From Prorocentrum cordatum (Eukaryota; Sar; Dinophyceae; Prorocentrales; Prorocentraceae): a stretch of 34,651 nucleotides of DNA. A program made the translations under genes and the position numbers. This document shows, in pieces, positions 9,544 through 18,974 of this stretch (the stretch's first letter is position 1; each line of letters begins with the position of its first letter). The stretch is from assembly GCA_963575745.1 (NCBI GenBank), contig CAUYUJ010000192.1:631429-666079 (forward strand). Reading direction: 5' to 3'. The notes below the pieces were generated by a model. It made no database searches. It saw only the letters and a list, made by a program, of their open reading frames with translations, and was not told the DNA's origin.

Positions 9544-9954
9544 GACACCCGGAGCCTTCCTGCAAAAAAAAACCGTGGACGGCCGGGCCGCGGCAGGCCG
9601 GGGGCGGCCGGGGCCGAGGGCTCATGGAGACTCTCGGCCTCCCGGCCCGGGCCAGACCTGCCAAAGCAGGCCGCAAGTGAGGGGGCCCAGGCGAGCGCGC
9701 GTCGAAAGGAGCCCCCCCCCCCCAAGAGAGAAGCCGGGAGTGGCACGGCGCCCGCACGGCCGCGGCCCCGCCGCGGGGCCCTCCGAAGCGAGAGGGGGCC
9801 CCGGGGACAGCGGCCTCGCGGAGGCAGGCAAGCACAGGTGCTCTCAGGGGGCTCCGCTCCTCTGGGCAGCTTGGCGCCGGTGGTGTCGGCTTCCCGTGAT
9901 CCCGGAGTCGGGAAGCCAGCAGCCGGCACCAAAGCGCTGCTGGAAGAGAAGTTG
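9544..9954. other. GC-rich spacer, nothing recognised
   Basis: Open frames of 116-260 codons overlap here on both strands because the sequence is too GC-rich to contain many stops. They are rich in Arg, Pro, Ala and Gly, have no domain, and run on into the GGA array. No gene is supported. Confidence 0.5.
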
Positions 9955-10040
9955 GGGAGGAGGAGGAGGAGGAGGAGGAGGGGGAGGAGGAGAAGGAGGA
10001 GGAGGAGGAGGAGTAGGAGGAGGAGGAGGAGGAGGAGGAG
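9955..10040. repeat. (GGA)n microsatellite
   Basis: About 85 bp of near-pure GGA with sparse interruptions. It lies some 220 bp before a CTC array of the complementary sequence. Confidence 0.9.
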
Positions 10041-10261
10041 GACCCCCTCCCCCTCCTACTTATGGTGGTGGTGATGGAAAACAAGCCCATCACCGTTGGC
10101 GCCGCTTTGACGAGCGGGGCCCTTCAGAGCCCCCGAGGGCCCTCTATAGAGCCCGAGGGCCTGCCTAAGGGCCGCCGAGCGTCGCAGGCTCCAATTGGAG
10201 CCCGAAGTCCGAATAGTCAGACTCGAAGGGCTCGCAGGGCTGAGCGAAAGCGACTGGAACA

Positions 10262-10398
10262 TGCCTCCTCCTCCTCCTCCTCCTCCCTCTCCTTTCCTCC
10301 TCCTCCTCCTCCTCCTCCTCCTCCTCCTCCTCTCCTCCTCCTCCTCCCCGTCCTCCAACTCCTCCTCCTCCTCCTCCTCCTCCTCCTCCTCCTCCTCC
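10262..10398. repeat. (CTC)n microsatellite
   Basis: About 135 bp of near-pure CTC/TCC with short interruptions such as CCCCGTCC. It is the reverse complement of the 9955-10040 array, so the two could pair as hairpin arms. The track encodes only polyleucine, polyserine or polyproline. Confidence 0.9.
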
Positions 10399-10603
10399 GC
10401 CTGGAACATGTCCCTGTCCCTAAGCTGGGCATCGCCTCGTCACGATGCCAATCTTAGGGATTCAGCCCCTTATAGTTTTCCAGGGCGCACCCCTGAGATG
10501 GTCATCGCCTTTGAGCGTGTCAATCTTGGGGCTTGGGATAAGTTCGAGGCTGGCGAATGTCGAATGAACCCATGCAGGTTTCCTGTCGACTTGTCTGGGA
10601 GGG

Positions 10604-10764
10604 TGAAGGGGAACTGGGACACACAAATAAATACACACAAATAAAAATATCCTCCATATTTTCCATATGTTCAGTGTTTTTGTCTTCCCCCCCACTTCCC
10701 ATATTTTCCCATATTTTCTGGGGAATCGCCGATTAAGTGTGTCTGTGTGTTTTTCCCCTCCTGA
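10604..10764. mobile_element. TGAAGGGG...CCTCCTGA MITE-like element, copy 1 (161 bp)
   Basis: It starts TGAAGGGGAACTGG and continues ACACACAAATAAATACACAC. The interior has GTCTTCCCCCCCACTTCCCA and CCCATATTTTC words, and the end reads GTGTCTGTGTG, then CCCCTCCTGA. Ends are imperfect inverted repeats (TGAAGGGG and TCAGGAGGGG, each followed by ACACACA). GAGGG directly before (10599-10603) and after (10765-10769) is an exact 5-bp target duplication. Copies at 19937 and 25454 align along the whole length. There is no coding capacity. Confidence 0.85.
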
Positions 10765-10852
10765 GAGGGGGGGGGCCGTCACTCGGAGCGCTACCTGAGG
10801 AACGCGGGGGGCGCCTCTGGCCTCGGCGAGCCTCGGCCACTGCTAGGTTTGA

Positions 10853-10894
10853 GTCGGGTCTGTCCTCCTACAGGGGGAATTTGGAAGAAAAATC
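10853..10894. mobile_element. Left fragment of a GTCGGGC-ended TIR element
   Basis: GTCGGGTCTGTCCTCCTACAG followed by GGGGAATTT matches the left end of the 681 copy. The right end is absent: the sequence passes straight into the hairpin element at 10895-11077. Confidence 0.6.
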
Positions 10895-11077
10895 ATTACT
10901 CCAGATTTCGTAATAGAGGGGGGTCTCATTTCGGGGGGGGTCTCTTCCAAGCTATCTTGGGGGGCCTGGGGGGGTCTGGGGACGACGTTTTGGAGGGTTC
11001 TCCCACAGGGGGGGGTCTGAAATGGCTTGTCTTGGAGGGTCCAGACCCCCTCCCTTTTATTACGAAATCTGGAGTAT
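10895..11077. mobile_element. 183-bp hairpin element (ACTCCAGATTTCGTAATA arms)
   Basis: The left arm 10895-10925 contains ACTCCAGATTTCGTAATA then GAGGGGGGTC. The right arm 11044-11077 is its reverse complement with three extra A/T bases. The loop has G-rich runs around CTTGGGGGGCCTGGGGG. It sits where the interior of a GTCGGGC element would be expected, so it may have inserted there. Confidence 0.6.
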
Positions 11078-11147
11078 CCAGGCGAAGGACCCACCCATAT
11101 GAAGTTGTGGGTGCCGCAATTGTGAATATCTTCTTCGGTGAAGCTCC

Positions 11148-12631
11148 CTATATGGGGCCACGAAGCGCTGCGCTGGGCGGGGGGGGGGAACGCATGCGGG
11201 CGGTAGCACTGGGGCCGTCGGTGAAGCTCCCTATGAGGCCACGCAGCGCGGCACTGGGTGAGTGAAAATACCAAATTAGGCGTGTGGGGGACGCACGCGG
11301 GCGGTCCCACTGGGGGGTTCGGTGGAACTCCCTATGGGGCCACGAAGCGCTGCACTGGGTGTGTGAACATGCCGAATCTAGTGTGGGGGACGCATGCGGG
11401 CGGTCCCACTGGGGGGTTCGGTGGGGCTCCCTATGGGGCCACGAAACGCGGTATTGGGTGGGTGAAAATGCCAAATTTGGTGTGGGGGACGCACGCGGGC
11501 GGTCCCAGTGGAGGGTTCGGTGGAGCTCCCTATGGGGCCACGGAGCGCTGTACTGGGTGGGTGGCAATGCCAAATCGGGCGCGGTGGACGCATGCGGACG
11601 GTCCCACTGGGGGTTTCGGTGGGGCCCCGTTATGTGGCAACGAAGCGCTGTACTGGGTGGGTGACAATGCCAAGTTGGGCGTGGGGGACGCATGCGGGCG
11701 GTCCCACTGGGGGCTTCGGTGGAGTTCCCTGTGGGGCCATGAAACTTTGTACTGGGTACGGGAAAATGCGCATGTGGGCGGTGCCGCTGGGGGCTTCGGT
11801 GGAGCTCCCTATGGGGCAACGAAACGCTGCACTGGATTTGTGAAAATGCAAAATTTAGTGTGGGGGACGCATGCGGGCGGGCCCACAGGGGGCTTCGGTG
11901 GGGCTCCCTATGGGGTCACGAAGCGCTGTACCGGGTGGGTGAAAATGCCAAATTGAGCGTGGGGGACGCATGCGGGCGGTCCCACGGGGGGGCTCGGTGG
12001 AGCTCCCTATGGGGCCACGAAGCGCTGCACTGGGTATTTGAAAATGCCGAAATGGGTGTGGGGGACGCATGCGGGCGGTCCCACTGGGGGCTTCGGTGGG
12101 GCTCCCTACTGAGCCACGAAACGCTGTACTGAGTGTGTGTGAAAATGCCGAATTGGGTGTGGGGGACGCATGCGGGCGGTCCCACTGGGGGCTTCGGTGG
12201 AGCTCCCTATGGGGTCACGAAGCGCTGTGCCGGATGGGTGAAAATGTAAAATTGATTGTGGGGGGCGCATGCGGGCGGTCCCACGGGGGGGTCGGTGGAG
12301 CCACGAAACGCTGTACTGGGTATGCGAAAATGCCGAATTGGGCGTGGGGGACGCACGCGAGCGGTCCCACTGGGGGCTTCGGTGGAGCTCCCTGTGGGGC
12401 CACGAAGCGCTGCACTGGGTGTGTGAGCATGCAGAATTTAGCGTGGGGGACGCATGCGGGCGGTCCCACTGGGGGCTTCGGTGGGGCTCCCTATGGGGCC
12501 ACGAAACGCGGTATTGGGTGGGTGAAAATACCAAATTTGGTGTGGGGGACGCACGCGGGCGGTCCCAATGGAGGCTTCGGTGGAGCTCCCTATGGGGCCA
12601 CGGAGCGCTGTACTGGGTGGGTGAAACGCAT
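11148..12631. repeat. 99-bp satellite, fifteen copies
   Basis: The anchor word ACGCATGCGGGCGGT or a close variant occurs at 11190, 11291, 11390, 11489, 11588, 11688, 11768, 11867, 11966, 12065, 12166, 12265, 12351, 12450 and 12549. Most spacings are exactly 99, with others of 101, 100, 80, 101 and 86. Each unit reads CCCACTGGGGGCTTCGGTGG, CTCCCTATGGGGCCACGAA, a GCGCTGTACTGGGTG-type stretch, and GTGAAAATGCCAAATT. Because 99 is 33 codons, frames up to 241 codons stay open on both strands. The irregular spacings shift the frame, which argues against coding. Confidence 0.95.
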
Positions 12632-12831
12632 GGAAGGAGGAGGGAAGGGAGGAAAGGGAGGAGGAGGAGGAGGAGGAGACGAAGAGGAGAAGTGGAAAGG
12701 AACGCGGGAACCGACTCTTCAAAACGAGGACCCAACACCACAGGATGGTTGGGGAACAAACAGATCATACTTATCCCAGTGCGACCCCACCTAGGAAATG
12801 GAGCCCCTAAGAAAGCATCCTTAGTAGCAAA

Positions 12832-13278
12832 CGTAAAGCTAAGCTAAATCTAAGCTGAAGCTCAGCTAAAGCTAAGCTAAAGCTAAGCTAACGCTAAGCT
12901 AAAGCTAAGCTAAAGCTAAGCTAAAGCTAAGCTAAAGCTCAGCTAAAGCTAAGCGAAATCTAAGCTAAAGCTAAACTAAAGCTCAGCTAAAGCTAAGCTA
13001 AAGCTAAGCTGAAGCTAAGCTGAAACTAAGCTAAAGCTAAGCTGAAGCTAAGCTAACGCTAAGCTAAAGGTAAGCTGAAGCTAAGCTAAAGCTAAGCTAA
13101 ATCTAAGCTAAAGCTAAGCTGACACTAAGCTGAAGCTAAGCTGAAGCTAAGCTGAAGCTAAGCTGAAGCTAAGCTAAAGCTAAGCTAAAGCTAAGCTAAA
13201 GCTAAGCTAAAGTTAAGCTAAAGCTAAGCTAAAGCTAAGCTAAAGCTAAGCTGAAGCTAAGCTAAAGCTAAAGCTAAA
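12832..13278. repeat. 11-bp satellite of the AGCTAAAGCTA type
   Basis: About 440 bp of GCTAAAGCTAA repeats with scattered point changes (TAAATC, TGAAGC, CTCAGC, TAACGC), roughly forty units. The period is close to one helical turn, and every unit carries two AGCT palindromes. There are no open frames, because TAA and TAG recur. Confidence 0.95.
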
Positions 13279-13328
13279 GCTCCCAGGGGACTGGGGGAAC
13301 CGCTCCCAGGGGACTGGGGGAACCGCCC
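13279..13328. repeat. 24-bp direct duplication after the 11-bp array
   Basis: GCTCCCAGGGGACTGGGGGA followed by ACC occurs twice head to tail at the edge of the AGCTAAAGCTA array. Confidence 0.8.
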
Positions 13329-13392
13329 GCGGCGGGTTGCACTGCCCGGCCCCTTTAAGCTATAGAGTAAGAACCCTGCTAGGCAGAGCCTA

Positions 13393-13495
13393 GGTAGGGA
13401 AAAATACCCCAATTGGTCAAACATATTCAAAAAATAGTCCCCAGCATATGTTTTACTATCTTTGAGTATTCCTCCTGTAGAGGGGCACGCCCGAC
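13393..13495. mobile_element. GTCGGGC-ended TIR element, copy 4, left end degraded
   Basis: The right end CCTGTAGAGGGGCACGCCCGAC is a clear family terminus. Interior words (AAAAATACCCC, GGTCAAACA, AGTCCCCAG, GAGTATTCCTCC) match copies 1 and 3. The left end has shrunk to GTAGGG next to AAAAATACCCC, so most of the left TIR is deleted. The right flank GAATACTAGG and left GAACCCTGCTAGG are weakly alike. Confidence 0.65.
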
Positions 13496-15180
13496 TGAAT
13501 ACTAGGTTAACGACTTAGATTTAGGGAACGGCCTTAGACCCAGAGCCCCCTCCTGGCCCCAGAGTTGTCCTGATAGCAGCGTCTTGACTGTATTGGGCCA
13601 GTGCTGCCCAACCATGCGAAAGGAGGGAAGCCGTAGGGTGGCCTTGGAGCAATATCATGTGGAAGCAGTCAGTGGGGCATCAGAGGAGGGCAAGACTGTT
13701 CGATCCCTGTTGTCAATATCATTGTTGCCTCATGTGATGCCAAGGGCCTCATACAGTGCACTGCTGACAACGACTAGCGGGCCCTGGAAAAGCTCCGATG
13801 AGGTACACGAAAGTCCTGCACAAGTGTCCGACCCGATGGCTGCCAAGCTACGAACTGAACTCATCAAGGGGGGCGAACAACAGAGGGCGTGGCCCTTCGG
13901 ACCTACCTCCCTTCCCCAATTGCTCTAGTCACTGCCGCTGACATCCAAACTCCGTCACTTCCCCCGCTCTTCAACTGCAAATCCGTTCAAGGCTGGACCG
14001 CCGTCACGTGCCACGACCGAGGCGCTCCAGCCTGTACCAACTGGAGGCCACTGGAACAATCACTGCTGCGCCCTGCAGAGTCTCAATTCCATCCCTCCAC
14101 CCAAGGATCTATCAAACAACAACTGCTCTTGGGCTGAAGGGGCCAGCTTCCGTGTTGATGCCTCTAGCAGGCACGGTGGATACTCCTAAGCCCTAAGTCA
14201 ACGTATAGAAATTCACGCGCCAGATGGCACAAATTCTCATGGTGTCGTTTGAGACTGCGGCGGCCTGCTCACCAGCCAGACAACTGACCCGCGGATGAGC
14301 ATCCTTTACTGGATACCATTACCTCCGGAGTGGCCTTGGCCGCAATGGCCGCCTTACCCACCTAGGTGGGGACATACGCCTGGTCATTCAGATCTCGCGG
14401 GGTCCATCCCCACCTAGGAGGGTGGGCTGGTGGGACTGACATGCCATGGCCCAGCGGGATGGGGATTGGTCAGACGATGCTGAACTGATGACCCTGCTGA
14501 CCTTCACCAGACATGGATTCGGGGCCGAACCATCACGATTCACGGTGCCAAGGCACAAACCTTCGACTCACAGCTTCGTCGCGCCCAATGGACCCGTGAT
14601 GGGGCTACAGCACGGCTACCTCGCGGCAACAAGCCCGCGGTCTCCACACTGCCCCCCGCAAATGTCGATCACTGCTGCGCCATGCCTACGCAGTGCCTCG
14701 TAATCACACATGTGCATGTGTGATGGCCCTGGTGACGGCTGCCAAAGCCCAACAGTTGCAGATCGTGGTCGAGGGAACCGTGGAGTGGGGCCATCACTTG
14801 GGGGCTTAAGCTGTTGGTCTAGTTTGACATCAGGGCGGCCAAACACTAGCCTTTTTATAACTTACGCCGAGGGCTAAGAGCACACCACCACAAAAGAGAA
14901 CTACAACAATCAGCGCTCGGCCCTGCTCTCGAATTCGCCCCCACGTGACGCCAGGGACCACCATTCTGCAAAATGTACTGAGCAACTGTACGTCAATACA
15001 TCAACACATGTCTTCGTCAAACGGGTTCGCAGACCTCCATCGCATCAAAACCAAGAGACATAACCGAGGTACATATTTCTCAGCAAGTCCTGAAGTATGG
15101 ATGGGACTCTGGTTCGCGGTATCATTGATGCATGTTTCCCGAAGTTTTTAGATTTCAAGCCTGCCACTTCGGCACCCTCG
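13496..15180. other. Unique sequence, no gene recognised; small palindromes
   Basis: The longest repeat-free stretch in the window, with balanced composition. Open frames are short (60-115 codons) and unconvincing. On minus near 14616-14709 a segment reads CDYEALRRHGAAVIDICGGQ, which is non-repetitive and could be an old coding fragment, but I cannot assign it. Visible palindromes are CCCACCTAGGTGGGG (about 14359) with an inverted partner near 14408, and TCACACATG-TG-CATGTGTGA near 14703. Confidence 0.35.
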
Positions 15181-15439
15181 TGCTCCTCCTCGCGTGTTGC
15201 TCCTCCCCATCATCGTGTTCCTGGTGCTCTTGCAACCCAACTTCATCGGCCTCCCCTTTCCTCTTGTCATCCTCATCCTGCTGCTGAAGCTCAACCCTTT
15301 CTGAACAGTCTCCTTTTTCTCGTCTCCCTTTCCCGACATCATACTCAGCATCGTCCCCCCTCCTCGGACAGAAACCTCATCTTCCTTCCTATTTGCCCAT
15401 CCTCCAAACATCTCATTAGTTGAGTCCTCAGCATAATCT

Positions 15440-15600
15440 TCTTGCTCCTCCTCATCCTGCTCCTCCTCCTCCTCCTCCGCCTCCGCCGCCTCCTCCTCCG
15501 CCTCCTACTCCTACTCCTCCTCTTCCTCCTGCTCCTCTTCCTCATCGTCCTCCTCCTCCTCCACCTCTCCCTCTTCCCTCTTCGCTGCGCTCCCTTCCTC
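15440..15600. repeat. CTC/CTT/CGC pyrimidine-rich array
   Basis: About 160 bp of CTCCTCCTCCTC and CCTCCGCCTCC words grading into plain CT-rich sequence. Frames crossing it give polyproline, polyleucine or polyarginine only. Confidence 0.85.
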
Positions 15601-15731
15601 CTCTCGGGGCAGACGCCGCGGGGAGGGCAAGGGGAGGCTGACGCATCAGCTGCAGGTCGATGGTTGTCCCAGTGGCCCCCAGTGCCGGAAGCTGCAGAAC
15701 ATCAAGGAACGCGGCATAAGCATAAACATTC

Positions 15732-15878
15732 GAAGGTCCGCGCAGATTCCTGGGATCGGCGCTGGACCCCCCATCCCTGGCGCGCGGAGCGCGCCAGGGG
15801 CGGCACCGGAAGCGCCGCTGGGGGGGCGCCCAGCGCAGATCCGAGAAATCCGCACGGAGCTCCGACAGCTTGCAGTCG
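15732..15878. mobile_element. Twin-hairpin fold-back element, copy 2
   Basis: The core GGCGCGC / GCGCGCC around GGA (15779-15795) is identical to copy 1. The second stem-loop (15799-15819) has decayed: the arms GGCGGCACC and AGCGCCGCT pair imperfectly, though the GGA loop remains. The inner arms carry the diverged pair GGTCCGCGCAGATTCC on the left and GAAATCCGCACGGAGCTCC on the right. The outer flanks hold a weaker inverted match (GTCCCAG and CTGGGAC), so the true element may extend to about 15669-15890. Confidence 0.65.
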
Positions 15879-16116
15879 GACCTGGGACAAAAAAGAACAT
15901 CCTTCAAGAACATGGGACCTTCCGCCAGCCAAAACACGCAAAATGTCCAAGGGTACCCTTCCCCAGGATGCACGACGACATCCGACAAACACGAAGAGCA
16001 CGAGGGTACCCTCCCCGAGTCGACCTCGACCTTAGACCTCGGTCCGCCGCACACGCAGCGGGCGCCTTGAGCTGCTCGGCGGAGGGTCCCCGGCGGCCCC
16101 GAAGCCCAGGCACCCA

Positions 16117-16592
16117 CAAGATCCTGCGCGCTGACCTGGGTCGATGCACACCTCGTTTTCTTCGATCCGCCCACGCTGCAGACCGGGACCTATAATTACC
16201 GTGGGCAGGCTGTCGGCGTTCCGCGGGTGCGCGGCGCGTGAGGCCGCAACCGGGATCGGCCTGCACAGTGTTTTGGGGTTTTCGCTCCACAGGGGCCAAC
16301 CTAAACAGTGTTGTTCGTTTTCGTTTTGCTTTCGTTTTCCCTCGATGGCCATGTTGCAAAGCGAAAACGAACCGAGAGCGGCCCACGAGATCGCCGAAAC
16401 CCCGCTCAGGTCAGCCCCTGGGCCGCAAAGAGCGCAAGGGTGAAACTGAGAGCGAGGTGCGAGGCGGGGAAGCGGTGCTTCGGGGATCTGCTGACCCGGG
16501 CCAACCCAAACCCGGGCCAGTCGGGCTCTGCAGGACCCCGCAGGATCCTCCGGAATCCGGCAAGATCCTGCGCGCTGACCTGGATCGATGCA
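16117..16592 (+). repeat. Direct repeat pair AAGATCCTGCGCGCTGACCT
   Basis: A 32-33 bp sequence starting CAAGATCCTGCGCGCTGACC and ending TCGATGCAC occurs at 16117-16149 and 16561-16592 with one base difference. Between the copies lies a hairpin (GTTCGTTTTCGTTTTGC at 16313, GCAAAGCGAAAACGAAC at 16356). The pair could be the ends of an inserted segment or a tandem duplication; I cannot tell which. Confidence 0.6.
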
Positions 16593-16900
16593 CCCCTGAG
16601 GGAGAACGATAGGGGGAACTGGCACATGGGGGGTCCGACGCCGAGGCGCGTGGACACAATTCTAACTGCAATGGCGGCAGACAGCGGACTGCCAAGCCAC
16701 CCCGTCTCTCAGATCTGCTGGTCCAAGAGCAGCACGTCGTTGTACTTGACCAGTCCATTCGTCGGCCTGGAATCGGCGATACACCGCCAGTAGATTAGCG
16801 ATAGGCCCCCGATCGCGAACCCGCACGTTCCGGAGCAGCGGTTGAGGCTCTCGGGCCCCTTCTGGCGATCGGTGGGCGGCCGGGGGCCGAGGCGTCCCCC
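16586..16900. repeat. Diverged copy of the 24558-24740 segment
   Basis: GAACGATAGGGGGAACTGGC, then GGAATCGGCGATACA, GCGATAGGCCCCCGATCG and GGCGATCGGTGGGCG occur in the same order as the CAACGATAGGGGGGGACTGG, GGAATCGGCGACACA, GCGATAGGCCCCCGATAG and GGCGATCAGTGGGCG run at 24567-24724. This copy has extra sequence after its first word. In the 24 kb copy the segment has inverted flanking arms; here they are less clear. Confidence 0.6.
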
Positions 16901-17001
16901 CCCTGCGCCTGCACCCACCCGTCGTTGGCGCAGGATCCTGCAGGATCCGGCGCTCTGGCCGACCCCCGCTTGCACTGGCCCCGTCTCCAGGCTCCCTTTA
17001 G

Positions 17002-17273
17002 CTCGGGCCTGTCCCCCTATAGAGGCCGCTTCGCGAGGCAAACTGACACACTGCCAAAAACTATACCTCAAATATATTTCAAAAAGGTATATTTCAAAAA
17101 GGGTATATTTCAAAAAGGTATATTTCAAATGTATTTCAAAAAGATATATTTCAAAAAGTATATAACTATACTTCAAATATATTTCAAAAAGGGTATGGAA
17201 AAGTCGAGGACTACTCCCCAGTTCACGCTTCGACCGTTTTTGAATACTCCTCCATGTGGGGCGCCGTGCCCGG
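17002..17273. mobile_element. Probable GTCGGGC-family element with an internal TATATTTCAAAAAGG array
   Basis: The left end CTCGGGCCTGTCCCCCTATAG and the right end TGTGGGGCGCCGTGCCCGGC are diverged family termini. GAATACTCCTCC before the right end matches copies 3 and 4. The interior is expanded by a tandem array of TATATTTCAAAAAGG units (about 17066-17200), which makes this copy some 115 bp longer than the 157-bp type. Confidence 0.55.
17066..17200. repeat. TATATTTCAAAAAGG tandem array
   Basis: Seven to eight units of ATATTTCAAAAAGGT or GGGT, 15-17 bp each, with length variation. On minus it translates as repeated FEIYLFEIYL-type residues, a repeat artefact. Confidence 0.85.
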
Positions 17274-17406
17274 CCAGCCGGGGCGCGCCTGCTTGCCGCT
17301 GGCCGGGGCGCCGTCGCTGGCGAGCTTCACGTAGGCCACCTGGCGGGCCGGCGTCCCCTCGGCTGCCCCCGTCGCGCTCCCGCTGCGGCCGGCTCCTCCT
17401 CCCCCT

Positions 17407-17582
17407 GGCGGCGCGCAGAGGGGGGTAGGGGGAGGGGGAAGGCTTCTTAGAAGCACCCCTGCTTCTCAGGAGGTGCGGGCCTTCTCTGCAGTTGAGAGGC
17501 CGGCGCCTTCTAAGAAGCAGCATCCTTCTAAGAAGCCTTCCGCCCTCCCCCTACCCCCTTCTGCTCGCCGCCAATCCCCCAC
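17407..17582. mobile_element. GGCGG-ended TIR element (family B), copy 2 (176 bp)
   Basis: The left arm GGCGGCGCGCAGAGGGGGGT onward and the right arm ending CCCCTTCTGCTCGCCGCC are inverted repeats of more than 40 bp, reaching CTTCTTAGAAG on each side. The interior carries TTCTCAGGAGG and TTCTAAGAAG palindromes like the 1399 copy. Confidence 0.75.
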
Positions 17583-17979
17583 TTTTCCGAGCCCGGCGTT
17601 GTCGCTCCACTTCGGGCCCGGGGACCGTCACAAATCGATCAGGCTCGAAGACTGGCGCAGAAAGGGGGGGTCTGGAGGTCCAGTCTTGAGTTTTTGTGAG
17701 GGTGCGGGGATGAAAAAAAAGCACGGCTGCCCACCCACCATGCCTAGACCAACTATGCCTATGCAGCAATCTGAACACGCTCTTCTGAACCCCGATCGAA
17801 GAACGTGGTCGACGAGAATCTGGGAAAATGTGTAAGATCTTGCGGACAAACGTCGGATCTCAGGGTCTGGGGGGGGGGCAGGGCGGGAGGCAGGGGACGG
17901 AGGAGCGAAAGGAGGAGGGGCCAGAGAAGGGGAGGGGCATCTGGCAGAGGGCGGGGGGAGAAGGGAGGAGGTGGGGGCC

Positions 17980-18085
17980 CAGAGAATATACACCACCACC
18001 ACCACCACCACGTCGATCCCTCCTCCCTCCTCTGTCCAGCGAGAGGGGGGGGGGGGAGGGAGGGAGGTGGTGGTGGTGGTGTATG
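17980..18085. repeat. Small inverted pair of CCA and TGG microsatellites
   Basis: TATACACCACCACCACCACC (near 17987) faces GGTGGTGGTGGTGTATG (near 18067), with TCCTCCCTCC and GGGAGGGAGG between. The whole stretch can fold as a hairpin of about 100 bp. The tetranucleotide at the edges (TATACACC / GGTGTATG) shows the symmetry extends past the pure repeat. Confidence 0.65.
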
Positions 18086-18227
18086 TTGTTGGCCCCCCAG
18101 GAGGGGCAGGAGAAGGGATGGCACGGGTGATGTTTGGCGTCCGGAGGTCCGACGCTCGCTGCGAGGCAGCTGCGACGTCCAGAGCCCTGAGCCCGTCTTC
18201 CTCTGCGGCACCCCTCGAGCCATACAG

Positions 18228-18380
18228 GGCAGGTTTTAATACATAGGATTTTTAATCATATAGGAGTTGTATTACATGATCAATGTATGAAAAATTTAGG
18301 CACGAACTCATCTATGTTTTTAATACTAAATCCTGCATTTCTAATACATGATCCACACGCGGAGCGTGTATTAGAAACGG
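18228..18380. other. AT-rich island with a GGA-loop hairpin
   Basis: A sharp drop in GC with repeated TAATACAT words. Its right edge folds as TTTCTAATACA (18338-18348) with TGTATTAGAAA (18367-18377). The alternative inner stem is ACACGC / GCGTGT around a GGA loop (18355-18369), the same loop as in the twin-hairpin family. The abrupt composition suggests an insertion. I cannot identify its ends. Confidence 0.5.
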
Positions 18381-18544
18381 CACTGTATCAAGATCGGTGA
18401 GGGCACCGGAGTCCGAAGCTGGACAGACTGGCCCGCTGCGAAGCGATTCCGACGCCAGGGTCTCAGGGTAGGGGCAGGGAGGGGGTAGGGAGAGGGGGGA
18501 GAGAGGGAGGGAGAGGAGGGGGGAAGAGGGGGGGAAGGGGGGAG

Positions 18545-18610
18545 AGCCAGCTGGGTGCGCCAGCGTCACATCTGACGTCCACCCCCTCCCTCCCATCCCT
18601 TATCATGGCG
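18545..18610 (+). repeat. Dispersed 66-bp module (CGTCACATCTGACGTCC), copy A
   Basis: CAGCTGGGTGCGCCAGCGTC, then CACATCTGACGTCC and CCTCCCTCCCATCCCTTATC match 26767-26832 at most positions. The middle is an imperfect palindrome, CGTCA-CATC-TGACG. A purine-rich tract precedes both copies. Confidence 0.75.
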
Positions 18611-18699
18611 TAGATCTCCCATCTTTCCGCACAATCGAACGTCGAGCAGGTCAATGATCACAAGATGGTACGCGATGGATGGAAACGCATGGCGTAGAA

Positions 18700-18845
18700 G
18701 AGCCCGGCAGAGCATAGCATGTCATAGCATGACGTGGTATTGCGTAGTGAAGCATTGCATCACAAAGCATAGCAACGCAAAGCATGGCATCGCACAGCGG
18801 TGCATAACTCAACATCGGCTTGCATGCCGTGGCATGGCACCGGAT
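18700..18845. repeat. Degenerate GCATAGCAT array
   Basis: AGAGCATAGCATGTCATAGC, AAGCATTGCATCACAAAGCA and GCATGGCATCGCA words recur about every 10 bases, with frequent changes. It is a decayed short-period satellite. Confidence 0.7.
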
Positions 18846-18974
18846 GGCTTGGAGGGTAAATAGCCCGTCTGCGAGAGGACAGAGCCTCTCCGGAATGCCG
18901 GCGCCATGCCCTCCGCAACCGTGCCTGCCCGATGTGGGGAGAACGGAAGCGCGGCCATGAGGCCAGCACCGGCG

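Noticed and set aside
11148-12794. Frames of 220-241 codons on both strands across the 99-bp array
   Set aside because: Openness comes from a unit of 33 codons without stops. Spacing irregularities of 80, 86, 100 and 101 bp shift the frame.
12832-13278. 11-bp AGCTAAAGCTA array considered as a telomere or CRISPR array
   Set aside because: It does not match a TTTAGGG-type telomere unit, is internal, and has no spacers, so it is a plain satellite.
14616-14846. Minus frame with CDYEALRRHGAAVIDICGGQ as a retroelement or methyltransferase fragment
   Set aside because: The segment looks protein-like but is about 30 residues, ends at a stop, and neighbouring frames do not continue it. I could not tie it to a family from sequence alone.
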